A program made the translations under genes and the position numbers. The notes under the pieces were generated by a model. The model was not told the origin of the DNA, did not search any database, and worked only from the letters and a program-made list of their open reading frames with translations. Below are positions 44,284 through 57,317 of a stretch of DNA of 64,000 nt, one piece after another; within the stretch, counting starts at the first letter, position 1, and each line of letters starts with the position of its first letter. The DNA comes from Capsicum annuum (Eukaryota; Streptophyta; Magnoliopsida; Solanales; Solanaceae): positions 119,884,692 through 119,948,691 of the forward strand of contig NC_061116.1 in NCBI RefSeq assembly GCF_002878395.1, given 5' to 3'.

Positions 44284-47200
44284 TCATGACTGACATGCTA
44301 AACATACTGAACTCGTGCATATCTGATGCACGGACAACTGACACATTAATGCATGACTGAGTATGAAACGGTTAATAGGTACCAAGTTTATACTGGAAAC
44401 ATAAACGTGAAACTGAATAAGATTAATGAGAACTGTTACTTTGAGCTTGAATGAATTGGCACGAAAGAGGTGAAGATACTTGGTACGTATATCTGCTTCT
44501 TCTTCCCAAGTAGCTCCCTCATGAGACTGATTTTTCCAAAGAACCTTGACTAGAGGGACTTCGTTGTTCCTCAATCTACGAGTCTGATATTCTAAGAATT
44601 CGACTGGAATCTCTTCATAAGAGAGGCTGTTCTGAATGTCGATGCTCTGAATAGGGACAACAACTGTTGGGTCACCTATGCACTTCTTTAGCAAAGAGAC
44701 ATGGAAGACTGGATGGACTGAGGCTAGATCCTAAGGTAACTCAAGCTCATAAGCAACCTTACCGAAGTGACAAAGAATTCTGAAGGGACCGACATACCGA
44801 GGACTGAGTTTCCCTTTCTTGCCGAACCTCTTTACTCCCTTCATGGGAGAGATCTTAAGATAGGCATAGCCATTGACCTCGAAATCGAGATCCTTTCTAC
44901 GAACATCTGTATAGGACTTCTGTCAGCTCTGAGCAGCCCGGAGTCTCTCTCTGATCAGCTGAACTTTCTCTAAGGCATCGAATACTAAGTCAGGACCTAT
45001 GATTGAGGCCTCACTAACTTCGAACCAACCAACCGGAGATCTACATCTCCTACCATAGAGAGCTTCGAATGGAGCCATCTGAATACTAGAATGATAACTA
45101 TTATTTTATGCAAACTCAATCAAAGGTAAGTGGTCGTCCCAAATTCCCTTGAAGTCAATTGCATACGTCCTTAGCATATCTTCAAGAGTCTGAATGGTCC
45201 TTTCTGCTTGACCATCTGTCTGAGGATGAAATACTGTGCTGAGATGGACTTGGGTATCGAGACACTTTTGGAATGCTTTCTAAAAGTGAAAAGTAAACTG
45301 GGTACCTCTGTCTGAGATGATAGATAGTGGAACACCGTGTAACCTGACTAACTCCCTGATATAGATTTTGGCATAATCCTCGGCGGAATAAGAAGTACGA
45401 ACAGGAAGGAAATGAGATGACTTGGTCATTCTGTCTATAATGACCCAGACTGAATCATGCTGATGATGAGTTCTAGGCAAACCCGTCATGAAGTCCATGT
45501 TAACTTCTTCCCACTTCCAAGTAGGAATGGTGAACTCTTTTATGGAACCACTAGATTTCTGATGCTCTATCTTAACCTGCTGACATGTAGAGCACTTAGC
45601 CACAAACTCTACAATATCTCTCTTCAACCCACTCCACCAATAGATCTCCCGTATGTCGCGGTACATCTTAGTGGCCCCTGGATAAATAGAGTATCGCGAA
45701 CCATGTGCTTCTGCAAGTATTCACTGCCTCAATTCATCTACACCTGGAACACATAGACGACCCTGACAATGAAGAAAACCATCTCCCCCTTGGGAGAAAA
45801 CCTTGACTTTCTGATTCTGAACTGACTCTTTGAGCTTGACAAGGCTAGGATCCCTGTCTTGTTTCTCTTTCACCTCAGAAACTAGAGATGACTCTGAACT
45901 ACTATGAATACATACACCACCCTCTGAAGAATCGACTAAGCAAACGCCTAGTGTGGCAAGCTGATGGATCTCCTGAGCCATCTTTTTCTTACTATCCTCA
46001 ATGTGAGAAATACTACCCATGGAGAGTCGACTGAGAGCGTCGGCCACAACATTGGCCTTACCCGGATGATAAAGAACAATTATGTCAAATCCTTCAAGAG
46101 CTCTAACCACCTTCTCTGGCAAAGATTGAGATCTTTCTGGGAAAAGACATACTGGAGGCTTTTATGGTATGTGAAGACATCTACATAAACTCCATAGAGA
46201 TAATGCCTCCAAATCTTCAAGGAAAAAACTACTGCTGCTAACTCAAGATCATGAGTAGGATAATTCTTCTCATGTGGCTTTAACTGTATGGAGGCGTAGG
46301 ATATGACCTTACCATGCTGCATGAGGACACAACCTAAACCCACTCTGGATGCATCATAATAGACTACAAAACTATCTGAACCATCTGGAATAGCTAGAAC
46401 AGGAGTGGAGGTGAGTCGAGTCTTCAACTCTTGAAAGCTCTTTTCGTATGAATCTGACCACTAAAACTTAATATTTTTCTAAGTCAACCTGGACATGGGA
46501 GATGCAATAGAATAAAATCCCTCAACAAACCATCTGTAATAGCCAGCCAAACCCAAGAAACTCCTAATATCTGATGGAGATGCGGGTCTGGGCCAGTTTC
46601 TTACTGCCTTGGTTTTCAGAGGATCTACTCTAATTCTATCACCAAAAACAATATGGCCAAGGAATGCTACTGATCTTAGCCAAAATTTGAACTTGCTGAA
46701 CTTAGCGAATAATTGGTGATCCCTGAGAGTCTAAAGAACAATCCTGAGATGGTCTGCTTGATCACGCTCTATGTAAGAATAGACCAGAATATCATCTATG
46801 AAGACTATGACAAACATGTCCAAGTACTGCTTGAACACACGGTTCATCAAATCCATAAAAGATGCAGGGGCATTGGTAAGACCAAATGACATGACTAAAA
46901 ATTCGAAGTGACCATACCGAGTACGGAAAGCTGTCTTTGAAATGTCACATTCCCTAACTCTGAGCTGATAATAGCCTGATCTGAGGTTTATCTTGGAGAA
47001 GTAACTGGAACCCTGAAGTTGGTCGAATTGATCATCAATCTTGGGAAGAGGATATCTATTCTTGATCGTGACCTTGTTGAGTTGACGGTAATCAATACAC
47101 ATCCTGAGAGAACCGTCTTTCTTGCGCACGAATAATACTGGCGTACCCCATGGGGAAACGCTGGGTCTGATGAATCCCTTATCTAAGATATCCTTGAACC

Positions 47201-47460
47201 GATCTTTCAATTTCTTGAGTTCTACTGGTGCCATTCTGTATGGCAAAATAGAAATATGTTGAGTATTCAGAAGAAGGTCTATCTCGAAGTCTATTTCCTT
47301 TTTGGGAGGAATGCCTGGAAGATTTTCGGGAAAGACAACTGAGTATTCATTAACAACAGGGACTATTTTGAGGTTGGGAGATTCAGAACTGGAGTCTTTA
47401 ACATGCACGAGATGATACACATACCCCTTAGAAATTATTTTCCTTGCTTGAAGGTAGAAA
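44284..47460 (-). pseudogene. Element A pol: RT, RNase H, integrase, chromodomain
   Basis: RT frame 47420-46731: [54 protein letters not shown] and the catalytic [10 protein letters not shown] are all present. RNase H 46427-46080: the first Asp (VVYYDAS) and Glu (DLELAAV) are kept, but the conserved TDHKSL is TYHKSL, losing a catalytic Asp. [15 protein letters not shown] follows. Integrase 45666-45280: zinc end CSTCQQVKIEH, core MDFMTGLPR...VWVIIDRM and IISDRGTQF. Chromodomain 44694-44440: LEYQTRRLRNNEVPLVKVLW..EGATWEEEADIRTKYLHLF. Stops and frameshifts separate the frames, fewer than in B or C. Confidence 0.88.
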
Positions 47461-48063
47461 ACAAGTTAACCCCTGACACAAACTTACTCATCTTAGCCTT
47501 ATTGTCTACAACCACATGAGGAGCATACCTGACTAGATGAGTAAATCTGAGAGAATACTCCCTAACCGTCATATTCCCCTGCCTGAGGTTGATGAACTTA
47601 AGAACTTTGGCTTCCCTCAGCTCTTGGGGAAAGAATTTGTCTAAGAAGGCTGTGAAAAATTTCTCCCACTCGATAGGGACTGTATCATCTAACCTCTCAG
47701 ACTTCTACTGTTTGTAACAATTATGAGCAACATCCTGTAACTGGTAGGCGGCTAACTCAGCACTCTCAATAGAAGTAATACCATGATGTCAATGACATTC
47801 TGGACTTGGTCAATGAACTCTTGAGGGTCCTCATCAGACTTAGACCTATGGAAAGATGGAGGGTTCATCCGGGTGAAGTCTCAAACCCTAGCTACTTTAG
47901 GATTGGCCAATGGATTGGCCAGAATGACTGGTGGCCGCTCAGTCTGTCCAGACATGGACTGAGAAAATGTGGTAAATACGGCTCTAAACTCCGCATCGGA
48001 AACATGTTTGTCCAAAGGATATTCGGGTTGAGAAGCTGGCTAGTTTCTTCTCTTTGGGGCCAT
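47450..48063 (-). pseudogene. Element A Gag fragment
   Basis: Starts MAPKRRN at 48063, 200 bases inside the primer site. A segment reading VSDAEFRAVFTTFSQSM, FTRMNPPSFHRSKSDEDPQEF and, after frame changes, the QGNMTVREYSLRFTHLVRYAPHVVV helix is the Ty3-type capsid domain. The sequence then runs straight into the region just upstream of RT (about 47450). The C-terminal part of Gag, the CCHC knuckle and the entire protease are missing. Confidence 0.75.
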
Positions 48064-48265
48064 GGTCTGGAATAAGAGAAGAATGGATTAGACTGAGAGT
48101 TTAACTTGTGATTATGCTCACTAGCGTGACATGAATAATGAAGAAAGGGGACTGTTCCTAAAACATCTTATAGCCTCCCACACATAAATATGGTGTGCAA
48201 CACACCCATATACAAGACTTTACTAGATGCTGCTTTCAAACTTCTTAGGATACTATTGAACCTTA

Positions 48266-48278
48266 GGCTCTGATACCA
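48266..48278 (-). promoter_or_regulatory. Element A primer binding site (tRNA-Met)
   Basis: Minus strand TGGTATCAGAGCC, a perfect initiator-tRNA-Met complement, four bases inside the 5' LTR end. Confidence 0.95.
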
Positions 48279-48282
48279 AGTT

Positions 48283-50993
48283 TGTGACACCCCGATTCGC
48301 TGAATCGAAATGCTACATGGTACTCATGACCTCGAGGGACCATAAGCTAACCCATGACTAATATCTGTACCTGTATACTGCAAATCATGATATAATAATA
48401 TGGAATACATAGAACTGTAAGGCCATAAGGTTCAACTGAATACAATCATGAGGGTGAAAATACCCAAAATAACTCAATCTGAACGTAAATATGAACATAA
48501 ATCTGAAATCCTCTAAACTATCTAAATAAGGAGTTGAAGGAACATGTCTCCAACTAACTCCGTAAAACTGAACTGAAGAAATAAATAAATGAATCAAATC
48601 ATATTATCCTAGAATCAATGAGGACTCACTATGTCTCTGCGACTGGAATGCTACCGCAACTGCTGGCTGGAGCTCATGTCTCGAAACCTATGGTGTAATA
48701 TGAAAAGAAAGCACTATAGCGCAAATGTGTCAGTACAACTGGAGTACTGAGTATACGAAGAAGGTAGGCTGAACATAAAGGGTTTCATGCATGAACAACA
48801 TGACTGACTAATATGAACGTAGGAGTGCAAACACACATATATAGAAACTGGGACTGTGAATACGTGATAGCATGACCTGTAAGCTAATACATGGTTTACT
48901 GATAACTGTCATGACTTATACTGAAACTAATAACATAGACGACTGTATCTGACAGTCCTGTATATACTAAAATCTGAAGAACGCCCTGAGTTTTTTTTAC
49001 TGAGACTGATACTGAAATTGTGGGAAGTAGTGTTTAACCGACATACCCCATGTATGCCGTTATGGCTAAGCTGAGGTCTAATCTCTGCCCTGACTGGAGG
49101 GGTGTCAATACCGTGCCAAGAGTAAGGATAGCCTGTGAGTGACCCTTATCTGGTGGGTACTATATGAGAATGGTGAGAACCCTAAACTAATGGGTTAAGC
49201 CATCTCATCAACCCTAATCTGACGAGTTAAGATGTCTCAACCTACGCTGGCTACGTAGTTCTGGAACACAAGGATGATTACTAAGAATCACACCCTGAAC
49301 TGGTAGGTGAGTTCCCATCCTTGGGTTCACTCGGTGCTAACCTCTACTCCTATCTGGAGAGACTGGACATGAATAACTGACTGTGTATGACTTAATCTTA
49401 CTGAATTCCGTTAACTGGAGGAATGTTACTGATATATGACAACTGACTAAGATCATGAAGTTTTCCTGAGTCACATGACTGACTGAAGTCTATGGAATCA
49501 TAGATTGAGTTCGGATATCGTGAAACATGACATGGATCTAGGCACACAGCTATATTTTTTGGATACAAGTACCCCCAGGACTCGATGGAAGGAAACTGAC
49601 ACACATGACTGACTTGATCATAAGAGTAGAGTCCATAATTTATAATATCATAAGTAGGGATATCATACTAAGCATGGTTATCAACAATGTATTGCATAGA
49701 AAGGATTTCATATCACATAGAAGTACTTGCACAATCGTAATATCATGTTCATTGCATAATCATATTGGCAACACATACCAATAGCATGGAAGTTCATGTG
49801 GATTGCATGGTTATCATACATCTTGTTTATAAGTAGGATTTGCAAGTAAACATAGCATAATCTCATAAGAATAGTTCATGAGTATTCCAACAACATTTAC
49901 AAGGCACATTATCAACATAGAAGTCATTGAAACGTAAGGGCATTTCATGAATCCTTCAATTAGTCACAATTTAGCTATATTGCATGATTTCTAGTTGCTT
50001 AGGCATTTTATCAAACACCTTACATGCACATCTTAAGAATAGGTGAAATCATCAAATTATATATCATGAACAACCAAATTTACATGTTTCCAACTCATAT
50101 GATATCATGAAATTAAAAAAAAACATATAAAGATTCCATCTTGGGAATCACCCAATATCAACAACACGATCATCAACACCCAACAATATAGAAATCATAC
50201 TTTATAATGAAAAAGAGGGTTTTTGAGCTTTATGGATGAAATGTATCCATAAATCAACTTACGCATTCCTTATAAGAAAGATTCTTGATGATTGACGGAG
50301 GAATTTCCTTGAAATCGGATTTTCAAGCTTTGTTACACAACCCTAGTTGTTTTTCTCTTTTAGTTCTCTTGGATGATGAGCTTTGAGATGATAATAGGGT
50401 TGTAATATATTTAGAAGCTATATATTTCATAGGGTTAAGTTTAGGAACATGTAAGGAGTGTTAAAAGACTTAATTACCCTTAAAATAACTCAAAACGGAG
50501 TGTTTTTGGCTCCTGAACTGACTTAGACGACGCCCAAGTGATTGCCTAAGCTAGGTTGGGTGGCTCCTAACCAATCTCCTATGTTTGGGTTGGGCGGCGC
50601 CTAACCAATCGCCTATCCTTAATGTCTCTCACGAAAATGGGCATAACTTTTCGCTCGGGTATTGGATTAAGGCGAAATTGGTATCGTTGGAAAGATAATT
50701 CGATTCTCTATAATTTGGTGGGTCTAAATCAGCCAAAATACTACATTAACATCGATTTATGATCATTGAAAGATGACCCTTGCAAAATCGAACAGTAAAA
50801 TTTGATGGATTCAAAAACTCTTAGCTTGTATTAGGTTAAGTGACTCATATGAACATGATTAATGAATCATAAGCTATCTTATCACTAGGATATTATTGTA
50901 AGTCATGTACTCAAGTATGAATCAAAGGATAGGAGATTTTATACGTAAGAATACTTATTCACTTCCTAGCTTAGAAACATGCGGGGTATTATA
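48283..50993 (-). repeat. Element A 5' LTR
   Basis: Partner of 41457-44182 with scattered substitutions and a few small indels. The GC-rich module lies at 50510-50615, the conserved block at 50640-50730. The inner end reads TGTGACACCCCG, next to the primer site. Confidence 0.9.
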
Positions 50994-52736
50994 TATATAA
51001 TAAAGAAATAAAGTAATGATCATGTCCTCGAAGGATAAGGACTCACTGCTAACTCTGACTGCTTAAACTAGAATAATATTGATGCTTTGGAGCTCGTGCT
51101 TCTGAACCTATCATATAGAATAAAATACCACAGTGCAAATACATCAGTACGATTGAATGTACTGGTATGCATGTGAGGTAGGCTGAATGTAAAGGGTTCA
51201 AATGCATGAACAATGCTAACTGACTGTATAACATGAACATGAGAATACATGCATGAATAAGTGCCTGTAACTTAATTCGTGATGGTATTGACTAATGATT
51301 TTGATTATTGATAACATGAGTTACTGATAACTGATACTGAGCGACTGTATCTAAAAATCTAGGTTCTGATGGAACTAACTGAGTTTCGTACTGTGCTGAG
51401 TTGACTGTATCTGACAGTCCTGAAATTTGAGTTCTTTTATTGAGACTAAGACTGTGGAAAGTAGTCATCTAACCAACATGCACCAAATAATATATTATAG
51501 CTGAGTTGGGGTCCAATCTATAACCCTAATTGGAAGGGTGTCAATAACGCGCCACTGGTAAAGATAAGCTATAGCTGACCCTCATCTGACAGTGTCCCCA
51601 AAAGAGAATGGTGGGACCCTCATTTAACAGTATTTATCCACCTCATCAACCCTTATCTATCAGTGTTGATGTCTCAACCTATGTTGGCTACATAGTTCTA
51701 GAACACAAGGATTGCTTCTAAGGATCACACCCTCAACTGTCAGTGTGTGTCCTCATCCTTAGGTTCACTTGGTGAGAAATCCTACTCCCATCTGAATAGA
51801 CACTAAACACAATTAACTGAACTGAGTTCATTGAGTTCTGTTAACTGACAGAATACTACTGAGATTACTAAATTACTAAGCTTTCTGAGATTACTGGGAT
51901 TACTAAGTTTACTGAGTTTTCCTAAGTCACATGACTAACTGAATTCTACTAAACATGGCTTGACTGAGGATATAGTGAAAACATGACACTGGCTCTAGGC
52001 ACACAAGTAAATTGTTTGGTACAAGTACCCCCAGGACTTGATGGAAGAAAATTGACAAGGCACGACATCCTTGCATACATGATCGACATCAACAATCCAT
52101 AATACAATAAGTTGGGGGATTTCATGAAGTACATGGTTATCAAAATCTTGTACATGATAGGAATGCATTTACTCAATGTCAAAATTTCAAACTTTAACAT
52201 CATGAGCATTCAAACAAACATCTACATTGCACATCAATAGCATGAGAGTCATTTGAACATAAGGGTAAAATTGAATCCATTACATAAATCACAATTGAGC
52301 TATATTATATAATTTCTAGTCTCTTATGCTTTTTATCAAACTCTTAGGTTGCATGGCTTAAGGCATGGCATAATCATCAAATTAACATATCATAATCAAC
52401 TAAAATTCATGGTTTTCAACTCACATGCTAACATATTTTTATAAAACACATAAAGATTCCAACTTGGGAATCATACAACAACAACCACATGAACATAATC
52501 AACCCATAGCATGAATATCATAATCTACAATTTAAAACTTTATTCTTGGGCTTCATGGACAAAAGGAATCCATGAATGAACACTATGAATACCTTAGTAC
52601 GTGATTCTACAAAGATTTATGGTGGAATTTTCTTGAATTTGAATCCCCAATTGAGAACCCTAACTTGTTCTTGAGAGAATTTTCAGAGAAGTGACTATAT
52701 TTTGGCTGAATTGGGGCTAAATACAGTGTTATAGGC

Positions 52737-52743
52737 TTATATA
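52737..52743 (-). promoter_or_regulatory. TATA box of element B LTR
   Basis: Minus strand CTATATAAG, about 75 bases downstream (in transcription sense) of the hairpin minisatellite. The counterpart in the 5' LTR fragment is near 59367. Confidence 0.6.
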
Positions 52744-52814
52744 GAGGTGGGAAATACCCATTCTTCCCTTAAAATAACTGAAAAAAATGGGGTGTTTACG
52801 TTACTTGGGCCATA

Positions 52815-52990
52815 ATATACACGGCACATAGCTTATCGCGTAAGCTAGGTTGTGCGGTGCACAACTTATCGCCTAAGTTAGGTTGTGCGTCGCACAACTT
52901 ATGGAATAAGTTAGGTTGTGTGTATCACAACTTATGGCATAAGTTAGGTTGTGCATCGCACAACTTATGGCATAACCATTCTAGTAGTCT
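52815..52990 (-). repeat. Hairpin minisatellite in element B LTR
   Basis: About five tandem units of 30-31 bp. Each is an imperfect palindrome of the form GCACAACTTATGGCATAAGT-TAGGTTGTGC. The array makes a spurious plus-strand frame with a repeated SHNLWHKLGCA peptide. The array in the other LTR piece is at 59445-59600. Confidence 0.85.
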
Positions 52991-53824
52991 TAGGCGATTT
53001 GTTAAGCGACGCACTCCACTTTGGAAAGCCATAACTTCTTCCTCGGGTGTTAGATTTTGGTAAAATTAGTATCATTGGAAAGCTAATTCTATTCTCTACA
53101 ATTTGATGTGTCTAAATCTGACAAAATACCACATATATATCAAATTATGCTAGTTCAAAGATGACTTTTGCAAAATCAAACACTAAATCTTGATGGATTC
53201 AAAAGATCTTAGCTTGCCTTACTCTAAGTGACTCTTATGAACACGCTTAACACATCATAAGCTCTATTATCACTAGGATACTCATTGTAAGTAATGTACT
53301 CAAATATGAATCACAGGATGTGAGGGTTTCACACGTAGGAACAATGATTCATTTTCTAGCTTAGAAATATATGGGGTATTACAATATCTCCCCCTTGGGA
53401 ACATTCGTCCTTGAATGGGACTGACTAGACTGAGAAAACTTATGGACTGGACTTACTTAAGGGGCATGAAAAAACTTATGGACTGGACTTACTTAAGGGG
53501 CATGAACACCTAAAACATAACATATGACTGGAACTACTGGTATACTGAAATCTCATACTGAATATGCATGTCTGATGCATGGATATCTGTCTGAGTTGTT
53601 CCTTATGAAAGCATGACTGAAATTATTGGTAAGATGATCTTCTTTACTAAACATGCATGTCTAATGCATGAATACTTGATTGAACTGACTCTTTAATTCT
53701 TGACTGAACATGCAATGGAAATTAATACCAAGTTTATAATATGGATCTGAACATGACCTGAATACCAAGCTTGTAACTGAAATCTGAACATAAAATAGAA
53801 AAACATAAGAAAAAATGTTAACTT

Positions 53825-54725
53825 GAGCTGATTCTGAGTTAGCAGAGAAGAGGTGAGATTCTTAGTTCGTATATCTATTTCTGCTTCCCAAGTTGCTTTC
53901 TCAACGGACTGATTTTGCCAAAGAACTTTGACTAGAGGAACTTCTTTATTCCTCAGTCTGTGAGTCTGATAGTCTAAGATTTTGACTGGAATCTTTTCAT
54001 AAGAGAGGTTGTTCTGAATATATATGCTCTAAATAGGGAGTACAACTGCTGGGTCACCTATGTACTTCTTGAGCAAAGAGGCATGGAAGACTGGATGAAT
54101 TGAGGCTAGATCTGAAGGCAACTCGAGCTCTTAAGCTACATTGCCGCAACGACTGAGAATTTTGAAGGGACCAATATATCGGGGACTGAGCTTTCCCTTC
54201 TTTTCGAACTGCTTCACTACATTCATGGGAGAGATCTTTAGATAGACATAATCACTAATCTCAAACTTGAGATCCTTTCTATGTATATCTGTATAAGACT
54301 TCTGGTGGCTCTCAGCAGCCCGGAGTCTTTCTCTGATCAACTGGATTTTTGCTAAGGCATCGAATACTAAGTCAGGACCCATAACTGAGGCCTCACTAAC
54401 TACAAACCAACCGACTGGAGATCTGCATCTCCGACCATAGAGAGCTTCGAATGAAGCCATGCAAATACTAGAATGATAGTTGTTGTTGTATGCAAACTCA
54501 ATCAAAGGCAAGTGTTCATCCCAACTACCCTTGAAATTAATTGCACATGCCCTTAGTATATCTTCTAAAGTCTGAATGGTCCTTTCTGATTGACCATCTG
54601 TCTGAGGATAAAAGGCTATACTTAGATGAACTTGGGCACCAATACACTTTTAGAATGCTTTCCAGAAATGAGAGGTGAACTGGGTACCTCTGTTTGAGAT
54701 AATAGATAGCGAAACACCATGCAAT
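53825..54725 (-). pseudogene. Element B integrase C-terminal part and chromodomain
   Basis: Integrase end: FAYNNNYHSSICMASFEALY and GRRCRSPVGWF (54400-54500), RERLRAAESHQKSYTDIHRKDLKF and SPRYIGPFKIL (54131-54340). Chromodomain: QTHRLRNKEVPLVKVLWQNQ (about 53895-53965), with a short tail ending near 53825. The integrase core motif IISNRGTQFTSHF (about 54670-54710; the catalytic Asp is Asn) is cut off 5' by the solo LTR. Confidence 0.82.
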
Positions 54726-54730
54726 CTGAC

Positions 54731-57312
54731 TGTAATACCCGTGCTTTTTCTTAGCATGAAAATCATCTCAAGAATGTTAAAACTTGCTTTGAAATAAGAA
54801 TTCACTCTTATACACATGGTATTTTCATAATTTTCACTTCCTATCATATGGGAAATTGAATAAGCTTTCCATCGATACATAATTCTCCCAAATAAAACAC
54901 ATGGGAGAAGAGTTAGAGCCTTTTTAGTGAGACAACATTTGACTTGAGCCTTCAGCGCGTCGCGGAGATAGCTCAAATGACAATTGTCAATTTCCAGTAT
55001 TGCTCCACAATACTGGTGCGTCGTACCAAACTTCCAGGTCGTAGACAAGGTGGAAACACGATAGCTCGGCATCACACCACCATGCAGTTTTCCAATTATC
55101 AATTTCCAGTGACACGGCGCGATAGCGCCGCATCGCGCCAAGGGCCCAACTCAGGAAATTTTATTGAAAATTTAATGACGTGTCCAGGATTAAAAGGATC
55201 AACTTCCCACCCCTATATAATCCCTTTAACACATGATTTAATTAATTTTTACCTAAAACATATTAGTTTCTTTCAAGTTTCTCTCAAGAACAAACTAGGG
55301 TTTCTATTAGGGATTCAAATTCAAGAAGGTTTCACCATCAATCTTCACAAAATCAGGATCTAAGGTATGCATAGTGTTTATTCATGAACTCCTTTCATCC
55401 ATGAAGTTCAAGAATCCTTTTTCTAAACTCAAGTTATGGATTTTCTATATGTTTTCCTGTTTTGGCTGCTCATTTTCATGTTTGATACATATGAAAGTAG
55501 ATTCTACTCCATGATTGTTGATAATTTCTATTTGGGTTTAATTAATATAGCCATAAATTCATGCAACCCTATGACTAAGCCCTTGAATGATGAAATTTGA
55601 CTGAAGCATGATGTTTAATTGTTGTATAATGTGCTTTACATGTACTATGCCTACAATATGTTTGATTAAATGCCTGGACAAAGGAAAATTGTCTAACTAG
55701 CATGATATCATGAAATCCCCATGTATGTACAAGCTTATGCCTATTAGACGGTTGATGAAATACGTCAATAAACATATTGTAGTGATTATTATGTATTCAA
55801 GAATATCGAGTCATATCATTTTCCTTCCATCGAGTCTTGGGGGTACTTGTACCCGAAATATTAGCTATGTGCCTAGAACCATGTCATGTTTTCATAATTC
55901 TCTCAGTGAATCTATGAACTCTTAGACTTCAGATAGTTTTATGACTCAGGAAAAATCTCCATGATCTCATGAATCAGTCAGTTGTTAGATATTAGTAGTA
56001 TTCCGTCAGCCATAGAAATTTAGTAACTCAGTCATGCTCAGTTCAGTTCAGTAAATAATGTTTAGCGTCTATTCAGATGGGAGTAGAAAGTAGCACCGAG
56101 TAAACCCAAGGATGGGGACTCACCTGTTATATGAGGGTGTGATTCCTAGAAGCAATCCTTGCATTCCAGAACTATGTAGCCAACATAGGTTAAGACATCA
56201 TAGCCTTTTATATGAGGGTAGATGAGGTGGCTTAACCTGTTATGTGAGGGTTCCCACCGTTCTCTCTAGAGTTACTTGTTATATGAGATTTACTCATATT
56301 TTGTCCTTACCAGTGATGCGGTATTGACGCCCTTCTAATCAGGGGATAGATTGGACCCTCGCTCAGATATCATAGCACCTTTGGGGCATGTCGGTTAGAT
56401 ACTACTTCCCACAGTTTCATGTTACAAAATCAAGACTGTCAGATATAGTCAATCAGTCTCAGTAATAGAACTCAGATAGTTCTTTATATTTTAGGACTGT
56501 CAGATACATTCAACTCAGATACAGTAGGGAAATCAGATAGTTCCATCAGATTCAGGATTGTCAGCTACAGTCACCCATGTTATCAGTTAAACTCAGATAC
56601 TGTCACCCATGTTATCAGTATTATTTAGATATAGTCCTTCATGATATCAGTCATATCAGTTACTAGCATATCACGTTTCAGTATACAGACTCAAAAATCA
56701 TGAAATCACATTGTCAGTTACAGTTACGTATTTATGCATGTATTCTCACGTTCATGTTAGATAGTTAGTTAGCATTATTCATGCATATGAACCATTGCAT
56801 ATATCCTACCTCACATGTATACTTGGTATATTTGTACTAACGCATTCACACTATGGTGCTTTCTTTTTATGTTACACCATAGGTTCAGAGACACGAGTTC
56901 TAGATCAGCAGTAGAGTCCAGTTTCAGTAGTCATTGTAGAAGTGAGTCCTCATCCTTTAAGGACATAATGATTTTCTGATTAGCTTATTAGTTGGAGTTA
57001 GTTGGGGACATATCCCATTAACTCCTTATTCAGATTCTTCAGACAGTAGAGGCTTTCAGACTTGATATAGATTAGATACAGACTATTATGTTTTAGACCA
57101 GTTTTGTTTTGGGTATTCTATTACCCCACACAGATATTATGTTATTAAGTTATGTTCATGATCGAACCTTATGGCCTTTCAGTGCATGTTTCCACATTAT
57201 TATGTTATCTTATGCAGTAAAAAGGTACAGATATCAGTCATGGGTTAGCTTGTGGTCCTTCAAAGTCATAAGCACCGTGTAGCATTTTGGTTCAGCAAAT
57301 TAGGTCATTACA
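54731..57312 (+). mobile_element. Solo LTR, chromovirus type, inserted in integrase of B
   Basis: 2,582 bp, TGTAATACCCGTGC... to ...GGTCATTACA, flanked by a perfect CTGAC duplication (54726-54730, 57313-57317). Plus orientation, opposite to B. No internal region or second LTR, so the element was reduced by recombination between its LTRs. Contains a GC-rich hairpin module (54950-55140) and a TATA box at 55214-55220. The integrase reading frame of B resumes exactly after the duplication (SAEDYAK...LVRLHGVS). Confidence 0.92.
55214..55220 (+). promoter_or_regulatory. TATA box of the solo LTR
   Basis: CCCTATATAATCCC about 75 bases downstream of the GC-rich module. A transcribed-leader-like AACAAACTAGGGTTTC follows at about 55290. 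Confidence 0.6.
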
Positions 57313-57317
57313 CTGAC

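Larger units (their letters stand above)
41457..50993 (-). mobile_element. Tekay/Del-type chromovirus A, youngest, gag-protease deleted
   Basis: 3' LTR 41457-44182 (2,726 bp), interior 44183-48282, 5' LTR 48283-50993 (2,711 bp). The two LTRs are very similar by eye. Target duplication TATGT (41452-41456) and TATAT (50994-50998), one mismatch. The interior is only 4.1 kb because gag joins RT directly. The outer end of the 5' LTR has changed from CA to TA. It lies inside the 3' LTR of element B, whose sequence resumes without loss. Confidence 0.9.
50999..53383 (-). repeat. Element B 3' LTR, main part
   Basis: Continuation of 41138-41456 after the element A insertion. Ends TATATGGGGTATTACA at 53383. 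Holds the minisatellite at 52815-52990, the conserved block at 53030-53110 and a TATA box at 52737-52743. No genes. Confidence 0.85.

Noticed and set aside
52815..52990. CRISPR-like array of ~30-bp palindromic repeats
   Set aside because: Units are contiguous with no spacers, lie in an LTR of a plant retrotransposon, and no cas genes are present.
52857..53063. Repeat protein with a ~10-residue SHNLWHKLGCA unit
   Set aside because: It is a translation of the 30-31 bp LTR minisatellite; the counterpart at 59426-59650 is in another frame and strand.
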